Origin: Opisthorchis felineus
Lineage: Eukaryota > Platyhelminthes > Trematoda > Opisthorchiida > Opisthorchiidae
Length of the DNA: 64,000 bases
NCBI GenBank assembly: GCA_004794785.1
Contig: SJOL01002364.1
Coordinates: 61,384 to 125,383, forward strand
Reading direction: 5' to 3'
In this document: positions 39,901 to 51,900 of the stretch, piece after piece
Position numbering within the stretch: position 1 is the first letter of the stretch
How the letters are laid out: the number at the start of each line of letters is the position of its first letter
The notes under the pieces: model-generated
Seen by the model: the letters and a program-made list of their open reading frames with translations, nothing else
Database searches by the model: none
Told to the model about the DNA's origin: nothing
Position numbers and translations under genes: made by a program

Positions 39901-42900
39901 TTTGCATTATCTTCTTGTTCAAGCAATTTCCTCGCTCCTTCGTTCGAAGAAAACATCTATCCAGCAAGCGTAACTACTTTACCTCCGGAAGAATGTGTTT
40001 ACTCTCACCTATTCAGTCCAACTGACATTTCTGTATGCTGTTGGTCCGAGGTGTTTGAAATGGAGGTTAGGATACCTGGGGGACCTTTAGATACTTCGTT
40101 TTTGTACGGGCAGTTAATTAGTAGAACGATGGTCTTAATAGATTTCGCAGAGTTTCGCTTTTCGTTCTATCCTAAAAATCGGTATGCACTTTAAAACTTG
40201 TTGACCCTACAAGTAATTGTCAGTTGTGCGCAGGCTACTTATAGGCAGTAATTTAAAATTTGTGGGATACCATCAATAATTTAAGACGCTTAGCTCCATG
40301 TATAGCTTGTAGGTTGCAAAATGATTGGTTACGGCTCCAGTAGTTGCATGCCTTCAAAAGAATAAAAAACAACTGCGGAGTAAAACAACGATTTCCACTA
40401 CTTCAGGGGTTGAAATCCTTTCCATCACTTTCTTGATCATTGAGCCACCCTTTTGTCAGTATTGAGTTGAGTGAAGTTTATTACTTCTTTCACTTGACAC
40501 TAAAAATCCCATGCACCCAACCATGTTACTGCCGCTAGTCTGAGTGATGTCCATAATATTATACTAAGTTTTTTACTCTGTGAATGCACTCTTAGAATTT
40601 TTAAGGCTGTTAGTTCTGGTTACCCTTTCTTCCCACCTGACAGATCAACCTTGCAGCCCACTGCCGAAATCAATTGATAATTTGTCCAAGGTATACTTCA
40701 CAAAACGTGAAATTAAAGAACCTGGTTGAAGTGAGTGAATTGCCAGCACTATTTTTTTTCATTTACGCAGTGACTTTTAGCGACTTGGTCAAAAGGGCAG
40801 GAGAACCCCTTATAATCTTTGGTCTTCGGTCATTTGAAGAACAAATACGAATTTTTCCAGGAACAAGTGATTCTTATGGCAAGCCAGATAGATTTGTCAA
40901 AAATATTGGATGACTTGTAAACGGAGGGTTTCCTGGACCTGAGGTCGTCAATTATTCCTGATAGACCGACGAATCCCTCATTGTTGTCTTGGTATGAATA
41001 TTTTTCCATATAGCCAAACTGCTCTCTAATACCATAGTGAAACGAGAACGTTTTGGACTTTAAAATAAATGAGTCTATGACGTTTACTGACACCTGAACA
41101 TCACACTGTCACTTTCTGAAAAAAAGATTGAACATCCAAAGACTCCCACTAGCTTGTAAAATGACGCTAGCGACTAGTCGTCCTTTGAGGTGCTCGTGAT
41201 GGATGCCGGAAAAGTAGCTGCCTTTGTCAGCCACGAACCTTTTTTCCACAAACCCGTGACCTTTGCAGATAACCATCTTTTCCAGCCCCTCTCCTCCTTT
41301 CATTCACTTGGTATTTTTATCCCATCCGTTTTTCTATCCTCTACCAGATGCCTTTTAAAGCAACAGCAACAGTAGTCATCAGGAAAACAAGTTTGGCTCA
41401 AAACGGAAACCGAACTACTGTAGACTCCACTTAAAATGTTTACTGAGCCATTATCTAAAGGTGCTATCGTGAATGAGCTGCTGGGTTATGGACGGAGGGA
41501 GTATGAACATGAGATTTCCCCTTCCTGCTGTTCCACACAGGTGGAGTGGCACGAGACAGGTACCAGTATTCTGGACACTTATGCGTATCCGGTTCATGTG
41601 GATCCACTTCTCGGTGGTGGATCTTTACGAGTACCATCAAATGTGCCAAACGAGTGATTTTCTACTTAATTTTTCGTGCCTCTCAAGGTGATGTGCACCT
41701 TTCCACTAGTAGAAAAGGATACAATCCTTGGTCTGTGACGCATCAAAGTGCGTTCGAGGCTGTATCTGTCAAAATCTGATAATTCCACTTGGTCGTACTG
41801 CTTAGCCAACTTCACATACACGCTATGGTATATGCAGCTAGGTGACACGTTAAGGTGAGTCCGGAAAATCAGTTGGAAATCACGGAGCACAGACTCTGGA
41901 CTACCGGAGAGACCGTACGCCTCGTATGACTTGCGGACATCGCATCGTCCCTTTAGTGAAGAGGTGGGGTAAAGCAGCTGGCCAGAAATTGTTTCAAATC
42001 ACACGTACGAAAAGTATGTGTATGTGCACACCAGATTTGAATCACTCAAGTGCATAGCAGATAGGCAAATATGTACGGACATCCTGAGATATACGGTTAT
42101 GGTCGTTAAAACTGCTTGACGAGGGTATGCAAAATACAACTGATTTAATTTGCAACCCTGGATAAAATAGTATAGTTCAGCTCAATGTACGTGCTTTCGA
42201 GCCGCTACAGTTGACCGCAGAACTGCCCCTGTCTAAATGCCCGTCAAATTCCCTTTGCGACCCCTGTAGAATGAATTTCATCCTCTTAGCCTCAACAGCT
42301 ATCGCTGCAAAGGGATTTCACCTTCACTTTAAAAACATCATAATTAAACAACCATGGACCGTGATCAATATCTGGCAACGAAATCGAGTATGACCGGTGT
42401 TTTATCCACTATGTCATATTATCTTCAAATGGATAACTTTATAAGTAGAAGTAATCTCTTCAAGAGCAGGAATAATCAATTCAGGAGCAGATATAGCCAC
42501 CTCAAGGGCAGGAAAGCCAACCGCATTGTTGTTGGGTATGCATGGTTCAGTGATTGATTCCCGTCATTTAAAACAAACTACTATGGTGAGGTAAAAATTC
42601 TTCCTTCCAGAGTGTGACGCAAACAGAATACGTATTGGAATCGGGGATTCAGTGGGACCGAAAGCCAACGCATGGCTGGACAATCACACGGTTCGAACTG
42701 CGTTAGCTCACTTAGGCTGATTGGTACTCCAGCGGCCGTCGTGACTTAGTAATGTTTACGAGGCGGTTATCCTAAGAGCAGCAAAACGAAAAAGAATGAT
42801 CAGCGTCACCCAGTGGATTCGAGGTATACTCTGGTTTGGCCACACGATGACACCAGTTCCCACAATAACGATCGAGACAGTGGGACAGGTTGTTTAATTT

Positions 42901-45900
42901 AGTCTGTCCATCTAGTTCTTGGACATAGAAGTAAGTAGGCAAATTTTATTCTATGGAATTAAGTTAGATGATGGTTTGTTTTCGTTCCTCGTGCTGTGCT
43001 CGTAATCCGCGGGTTCAATGGAATGGATTGTGGTACTCTAAGATCACCGGTTGACTGCTGGTGTATGCTGTATGTGACTAAACGCTATGGTGTGATACAG
43101 TGTATCCCACACCCCCTGCCCTCAACGTATATGCTGGTTGTTTGCTTCGCTAATGCTCTCGGGGCTATTCAGTCAGTCACTGATGTTGGATAAATCGGTG
43201 TTGTTGGGAATGAAGCCGAATATTGTTAGTTCAGGTGCGTTGCTTGGTAGGTGATCAGGTGATTGCTGGTCTGTTCACCGCCCTTGGCAAGTACCCCGGA
43301 AACGTCCAGTCAGTGCGCGGTTGGGTGAGTAATTTCTCCCTATCTGCTTACATCTGTACAGTTTTCAGCGATTATTTGATGTCTATTGATAGCCTTTGAA
43401 AGCTATGTGAAACCAAGGGAGTTGAAGGTAGGTGCCCATTCAGTCGCGCGCTGATGACGTTTCCTCGATTGACGACGAAACGTTTACGGGCAAGTTGTTA
43501 GCATTGAGCGTGTATTGTCCAACGAAATACACCATCGTTTGACAGACTGGTGAAACACATTCAATCTAAGCGAATTTTTTTTGAATCGATCCAGTCGCTG
43601 AAGGGTGTTGTCCGTCCTGTATATCGTAGTTGAAGGTCCCTGTAGAGATAATAAATCAGACGGTGTAGCTTTACCTTGCTCTTGACTGTAAGTTTCCTGA
43701 TTATAGTGAATAACGAAATTACAAAGGACATCAGCTTGTAGTTGTAGGTAGCAAAAACATGTGTTTTTGGTTTGAGTCAAAGTAAGTGAGTTGTGCATTT
43801 CAGTGGATTGTTCTCGTTTTCAGTAAGGTAGACGGATCTAGTGGATGAACTGACTCCTTCCTCAAAACTCTTATGTGCACTTCAACCATCGTACCTTCAT
43901 ATTCTTCTGAGAATTGGTAATGTAAACAAGATTTTGGCCTAATACATCACTCATAAGGTTGCTGAAAGCTGTTTGACAGCCCACGACCGGTTTCGCCCTT
44001 CCTGAGGCTCATCATGTGGGCGCAGTCCCCGAGTTATACTCAATCGTATGTTCTACTTGAACTGAGATTTCACATAATTAGAGAAATACCCATTTGCACA
44101 CCCATTTGGTTTTGAAGAAAGACCCACCTGGAACCCAGCTGAATCTCTCGTTTACGATGGTTTTGACTGAAACAAACTTTGCGTCGGTATTCACACGGCC
44201 GATAAAACGATGAAGAGCTGAGCTGCTTTCCAATCGGTAACTTTCAAGAGTGAGGAAATTTTGAAATCCGACTGTTCATTTGTATACTTGAGCGTTTGTA
44301 TGAACTAAAGAATGCAGTGTCCAAGTTAACCACTCGTAATCACTTAAAAACTCGGATAACGTTTGGTTACATCCAGCCGAGCTATGTCAAAGCCATCGAC
44401 TCGTCGGCAAAAGCTTACGTTTTGTGACAGGAAGTTTATAATGTCCAAGATTTGCCGATTGGCCTCGCTATCAGTTCATGCCGTCAGTCATCATGATGTC
44501 TGATGTTACGGTGCTCAGTTTAGATATAAAATAAAGCTGTTTCGCAAATCCTCAGCTGCTTTTGGGAGTATCAGTTCATAAAATATTTAGGCAATGAAAA
44601 TCACTGGTGCTGACAGTAATTGGTATCCAACTCAAACCTTTAAACTGCAGCAGTTCACTGAGACCCATGCTTGTGTATCTATTCTGAACGGACTATCGTT
44701 CGTCAGGTTGTGACTGGTCACATGCGTGTCAAGTGGCCCATTCTTACGGTAAACATATACGCACGTTTATTTACTGTTAACTCACCACAGTCTCAAGTTT
44801 CTGCTCATCGTGGCAGCCGATGGTTAAAAATTTGGATTTGGCGTGGTACTGTCGCATTAGTTTCCAGGTGCTTCGGAAGTGGTTGTTTGTCACGTATCTC
44901 AGTCGCACTCGTTTCCGGCGAAGAGCTACAGTCAAACAGAAAACGAAACACTAGCTGTCATGTTCGCTATGAAGAAATCCCAGCTAATGCCTCACGGCAC
45001 ACACTTTGTCCTTTACACAGACCACAAACCTTTGTTCGGGACTTCGGTAATTAGAAAGCCATCCCGGCCTATGTCAACAATGCTCCTCAACGCTAAGCTA
45101 TCATGATTAGGGGTTACGATTCTGGCATAACTTACAAATCAACGCTATCTTTTTGTCACAACAATGCAATACCGCGTCTAATATGTCAACAAAATATCAA
45201 CAAGAAAGGCGAAGACACCATGATTGCATCAGTTCTAACCGATAGTGAAATCCAACAACAATTTCCGAATCTGTTCACTATCTTCCTATGCTTCTTTGGA
45301 CAATTGCCGGAGTAATAATGCATGACTCTCACTGCAGGTGTTTACTGGATACCCGCGAAATAGAAGTAAATGCTGAGTGCTTTCATACCACGCTAATATC
45401 GACCTCAGGTACTGAAATCGTTTCACCAAAACCATCCTGGAATTATCGAGATGGAAACCGTCGCAAAAATTTACGCATACTGGCCTTCGATTTATGCGAG
45501 TTTTGAGGAATTTCTCAGTAGCTGTAGGCGGCGTGCATTAGTAGTCTAATCCGTGGTGAAATCTCTAGCGTTTGCTTTGTCACAGAATATAAAGCTATTG
45601 GACTTTGCTGGTTCGGTTAGAGGGAAAATGTTCTTGATTTCTGTCTATGCTTTTGCAAAGTGGCCAGAGGGGTTTATGGTAAACTGATCTTTGAGTACAC
45701 AAACGATATTATTCCTTGACTTACGGATTGCATAGTCTGCTGTTCCGGAGCTTCCCTTGGCAGGTAAAAAAGCTCAGTTTACAGAGCACGCGTTTGCTCA
45801 GCTTTTTGCCTCTCAAGGAATTCCAAATTTACTTTACCATCATCATTCCCGCGGTCTATCTAAGTGCCCTGTGGATACCCCTAAACAGGGTTACTAAACT

Positions 45901-48900
45901 GGGAAGTGAAGAGAACATCAAGAGAAACATGCAAAACTTTATTCAGCCATATCGAGAGAAACCCGATAACTTGTTCCCAATCAGCAGTCTCCAGGCGAAT
46001 GTTTCTGGGCTGACGCAGGCGTTTGCCACTGGAAGTAGTGTTGCACACAGACCCTAATCGTATGAGAGGCCGACACAGGCAGAGACAACATGCGACAATG
46101 TCCCGTTGCTTTACTCTCAGCTACCGTATATATGTAAGAAGTTTTCGAGGAGTTCTAGGAGAATAGACACCTAGTGTAGTTGTACAACAATGTAGTTCCA
46201 CATCCTACTATCTCCACTTGTGCTTTCAGTGAAGACTGTTCTGACCAAATCATCAAGCCAGAAAGCGTAGCCCTCCCGTCCCCATCACCGCAGATGTCAC
46301 ATTCCCTACGATAAAAAGAGTACCTAAACTCGTTTGGGGATTTCCTTAGGGCCAAAAATGTGCGGTGTCCTTGTTTCGAATCGGCCTGTTATGCTGTTTT
46401 ACGTATTATTGGTCGTTGATGCTACTAGGGCGCATTCCACCCAGTAATTGGTTCCTTTGCATTGACTGTTGTGGTGTAGCGTGTTTAGGGTACACTAGAC
46501 CAGGAACACCGCACCCGGGTCTTATTCCTTAGACTAAGTAGGTAACAGCTCTGTTTCTATATATGGTTAACTGGGATGAGACATAAGACGCGGGTAGAAG
46601 ATAACGTTCCTAAATACATCGTGAACGCTTCGAAGTAATGCATTAACCGTCATTCTACATGTAGATGGAATCCTGTTTCTTCCATTCTTATCGACTGTAG
46701 TCACCGGATTTGTACTTCATCAGTCTTAAAACTCGTGAGGCCCCACAGGTTGACCCATCTTACGAATCAGGCAAAGCTAATGTCCACCCTGGTCCATGTG
46801 ACCCAGCTGTATAATATTCACCATCCAGTTAAACGTTGAATTATGAATTTCTGGTCGCGATTTGTACTTTTGTTCATTAGGTACGTATGTGACAACAAGA
46901 GATGGGTGAAGTAGTACGTATGTTTGCAGTCTTTAAATGATACTAATATGGAATTTCTCACAGGCAGCATCGCAAATATATTGAGAACGACAGTTTATTC
47001 TTCCCTCAGTTGTTTACTTCTCGGCTACTGGCACATTTATGATGCATTGTTTTATGAGTAATGATCTTGCATATCCAAAAATGTTGGTGTGCCAATAAAC
47101 AGGGTACGATACTTAAATGACGGCAAAATACAGATATTTCTCAATTGTCAATATTTGTGTTGCTTTCACACAAAGTTAGGCCACGACTGCTGTTCATTAT
47201 TCCCCTGACAACTTGTCTTCAGTGGATTCGGTCAGTGTTTCAACTGGTGATTTCTTCCATGCATATCAACGACATCTGTGTGATCACGAGTACGCAGCAC
47301 ATTTGCCAAGACATCTGATATAAAGCGATCTAGAAATCTCCTACTGAGTATCAGGCATGCCTGTTTGTTCAGGCGTACCATCATGTATTTTGCGTCGATT
47401 ATGCTTATCAGTTGCCAGTTAAGTCCCACTAAGAACTCAGGGTTCGATTACACCAAAATATTCTCTAGTTTAGATAGACATCATAGGCGTACCCAATCTT
47501 CCACTGGGTATTGGGCACACTTGTTTGTTCAGGTGTTCAATGGTGCATTTCGTGCCGATTTTGTTTATCGGTTGCCAGTTACGCCCAACTGAGCACTCAA
47601 GGTTCGATTCCACCAAGACATTCTCTAGTTTAGATAGAGATCATAGGCGTTGGATAGGATATGAATAGGATTATCATACTTGGCCATCCAGTGCACATTG
47701 GCTTCCAGTGAAAACCCAAAGAAATGCCAAATTATTTCTATTAGGCGGTGTCCTTTGGGTGGGGGAATAACGTCCTCAAATTTTCCGAAAGGATATTAAT
47801 CAGTGATGAGTGAGATGCAGGAAAATATATTTTACGTCTCCTCTGAAACGCGACTTGCGAGACTATAAAAATATAAGATTCGTTATAATAAAGCACTCAT
47901 TTAAACCGCTTTGTGCGTCAGCCGTGAGACACAGTCATTCAACAAACCAAAAAGAAGAATGAACAGTCATTTAAAACTGATTTCAATTGTCCGTCAAAAG
48001 AGGCTTTACCAGTCACTTATCTGTCTGAATTAAAACTCCTTCAGCCTGCCAATCTAACCACTGTACCTGAGGAGAATTTTGTGTCAAGAAAGGAAAATGA
48101 CTCCGCAATAAAGCCACAGACTGGCGATACTGCAAAATCGAGTGTAGTTTGGTCTACGTGATAGAGCCATGTAGTGGACTATGATAGCAGCGGTGCCCTT
48201 GAAGTGATCATTCATGCTCCTGTAATTTCTGCTGTAATTTGTTCACGTGAATTTGGTATGTTTTAACAGATGATTGTTCAGATTAAGTCAAAGTAAGGCA
48301 TGATCGAGGCAGAGGTTTTTTTGCATTGTTAAATTCCATGGTTGCATGAGACGGATTTGGACGTTTAAGAACGCAGTTTGTTTGCTCTCCCTTTTTCCAG
48401 CACCACACTGCTAACATTCCTGCCACTGAGTGCAAACAACGAGAACTTCACGATGGTTTCGCGCTACTGGTAACCATTGGAGTTTTTGATCAGCACAAAC
48501 ACTCCGGATCCGCCTGTGACTCCTGCTCTTCACTAGTTCACCTATTGGGTCAGTTGAGCAATTTAGAGAAGTGTTGCAGCGATTGTTCGGAAATGATCAC
48601 CCAGCCTCTCAGGTCTGCTAACGCTAGAAAATTTGAACTTATGGATGAGCAGCAAAATATTGGCAAATGTAGTGGGTGAGTTTGATTTAATATCTTCCAT
48701 TCAGACACTGTCACAATGTCTATCCAATGAACAAACTATGTAGAGCGCTTCGCTTGAAACCTCAGCAATGGTACGAAACAATGATCTATGAGCCTCAGTC
48801 AAGCTTTGATTAACACGTTTTAGCTGAGTGTATTGTGATGTACCGTGAAAATATGATACATCGATTTTATTCTTAAGCTCTGGTGGACATCGGTCTAAAT

Positions 48901-51900
48901 GCTATCATTGTTTCAACAAAAACCTACACTAACTCTGTGAAGAAATTATACCCAGTAGAACAAAACATTACTCCATTTCTTCGGACTGGTCAAATGTCGT
49001 CAAATCGTGTACTTCTACGCTTCTTGGACCAGTTCATTCTGTAAAATGTTAACTACGTGGCATAATACAACTGCTTGCTGGGCATTGCAATTCTTGCAGC
49101 AGGTGCGCACAGTGTGTGCTTCAAAATGGCGTCATTAAAGTAGGATGACTTTTTTCTGGCACTTTTCAGTCAGTCAATTGTTTGATGTTATATGTGCGCT
49201 ATTATTCTGACTCCATGTAGATCGGCGTGTTGACCCGTCAAGTAAGTACATTTGGTCCTTCAAAAAGATGACAGAATACACAAGTCAGAAAATAGTCCAT
49301 TTTACCAGTCCATTGATTAACTGACTGGCTTCTGACTGATAATTCACAGTAAACTTTGGAAAAATCCGGAACCATAATATCTACAAGTCTTATCGAAACA
49401 GAGTGCAAACAACAATGCACAAATTTTCTGCCGTGAGAATCCACCGAGGCTAGTGAGAAAACTCATGAGTTTGGTTGATCCTCTCTGCACAACCACTGTA
49501 TTAGTGATTCGCCCTAGTTGAACTGTTGTTTTAAAATTTGTTTTTCCTGTGAACAACATGTGCGGTCCTACTAAATCATTGCTATCACAAGGTAACTTTT
49601 ACTGCCATGGTTTTCACGGATCCCAGAAACGTCGTCATACTGGGTCTCCGTTGCATTGCAGGGCCCTCTCCTATGACGTTAGGCTATGAATTTCTAGGCT
49701 GTCCGTTGGTTTTAAGGTTTAAATTTGCTTTCGCTTGTGCCAGGCTTTACCATCAGCTCGGGCGATTTTCCAAGCCAGCGACGACAAGCAAACTCCTCAG
49801 GTCTTCATCTAACCCACAGTTATCTAGCAGTTTCGCTTTTAAAGCACGATTTACAATAGTACCGTGCTTCCTAGGGCAAGCTGCTTGTGACGACCCCGCC
49901 AACGGTGGCAGTTCTGCATAAATTCGCTCCTCCGATAAAAATACTGTAACGTTGAGAAATCAGTCCCTCCTCTATATACTTAATCCTACAATAGGACCAT
50001 TGTGAACACCGAATCTCTTGGTTTTATTGCTGCGGTTCAAATGGGGCACTTGTGCGTATTTCGAGACCGTTTGGTAACGCGTCCATGACGGCAGTCCCAA
50101 ATACCTATAAAAAACTCAGTGGGTTCCGACTCGCCATCGTTACTGGATTTATAACAGACCTCTGCATGGGTGTGGGCACAAGTACCCGATTGATTACATG
50201 CTAGTGGAACTCACTTGTAAAGTAAATAGAAAGTTCGCAATGCACTACTCATAAGGTTGCTGAAAATTCTTCGACAGCCCACGACCGGTTTCGCCCTTCT
50301 TGGGGCTCATCAGGTAGGCGCAGTCCCCGAGTTTCCGTCAACCTTATGTTCTACTTGAAACCAAATTGCACGAAATTAGCGAACTACACTCATTTGCAAA
50401 CAAATTTGGTTTTGCGAGAGACTCACCTGGAACCCAGCTGAATCTCTCGTTTGTGGAAACATCACAAACGAGAGATTCAGCTGGGTTCCAGGTGAGTCTC
50501 TCGCAAAACCAAATTTGTTTACAAATGAGTGTATTTCGCTAAACCAGATAACTACTTTGTTAATCTAATTGAATAGTGAACTGGAAACATTTTATGCTCT
50601 CATTCTTGGGCAATAAAAATAAATCCGACTGCCTTCTTGTAATGACTTGCTCTCCAATAAGATTGCGTAAGTGAACGCGGGAGTCAAAAGTATCAGGCTA
50701 CTCGTCCCTCTGCAGTACAATCGGGCTTCCAGTACGAACGAATTTGCCCTTTACTTAGAAAGGAAGTACTGTATCTTCGAGCCCAGTATGTGCGTTTGTT
50801 TGAAACTGTCTGATAAGTCCCCCCATGGGTTCATGGATAGTGTGTATTCTAACTGATCACCGATCATATGTAAACGCTTGTCAAGGCTAATAACGCCTTG
50901 ACAAAGATGCACCTCTTGAAACAGCCGTTGACATGGAGCAGCAATTAACCAATGAGAAAGAGACGGGATTCACCACTGACTGGTGAAGTAGGTGTGCCTG
51001 CGTGACGCAGGATGCAAAGCAGTCACACAACTGTAAGACCATCGGCTCGAGTTGTTTCCCACTTGTGAAGACGCAAATCGAATTCAGCATCAGTCCGCAC
51101 ACATTAAAAGTAGTAATTGGAAGAAGTTGGAATGTTATGCGAAACTGTAAAACTTATTGCACAGAAATCAATTATGCTGAATCTATTCGATCTTTATTTT
51201 CAGATGGTTAAATGAGAATATTCCTTTTAAACCGTTCTCGAACGCTGCAGTTAGACTGGTATTTACTTCCGCAGGTGACTAGGATTGACAACAGCCCGAT
51301 AAGGATTGGACGTACAAGTAATCGTGGATAAAGTTACAGGCAAAAGCGATTGGTGCATTTCGTCGGGGTCAAAACCAATTTTTTTGTTCAGTCAGAAAGG
51401 AAACACCCCGTCGGAGTGGAAGATAGTGGACTTTTGATCATGGGTGTTACACTTGTGGGCCTATAAACCACTGTCCATTGCAGACAACCGGTCATACGTG
51501 GATTTCTACCGTTTATGAAGCACGTTAAAAACGATATTAGCAAACACACAATGCCTATGCATATTTAATTTTCAAACAATTTTTCACTTCTTGACTTCTG
51601 TCTGCTTAGAAACTCGGAGAACCGTGCCAACCAAGAGTATAGCGGACATGCCCATCCGACAATCTTCGTAGCGCAATCATACGATGAATATGGCCTACCA
51701 TTCATGGAATGTTGCAGTGCTGAACAGCTTCGCAAACCTAAAGCCTCTGACGAAGTAAGAAAGATCGACGAAACTGTGAACGTCCGGCCTCTCGATTTAC
51801 CAGACAGTGTTCCGCTAATTTCACCATGGAGTCAGGTAATCACCTGTCAGTTTCATAGTGTTTCTGATCCTTTTTTCAAACTGCTCTTACGACTTATTCT

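Larger units (their letters stand above)
43325..48400 (+). other. Long intron between exons 24 and 25, repeat-rich
   Basis: About 5.1 kb. It holds one copy of the dispersed cataaggttgctg repeat (43944-44160), a decayed Ty3/gypsy element in sense orientation (44671-46057) and a 160-bp tandem duplication (47335-47650). No host exon is seen. Confidence 0.65.
48676..51609 (+). other. Intron between exons 25 and 26
   Basis: About 2.9 kb. It holds dispersed repeat copy 2 (50241-50455) and the foldback hairpin built on its end (50376-50542). No exon is seen. Confidence 0.6.
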
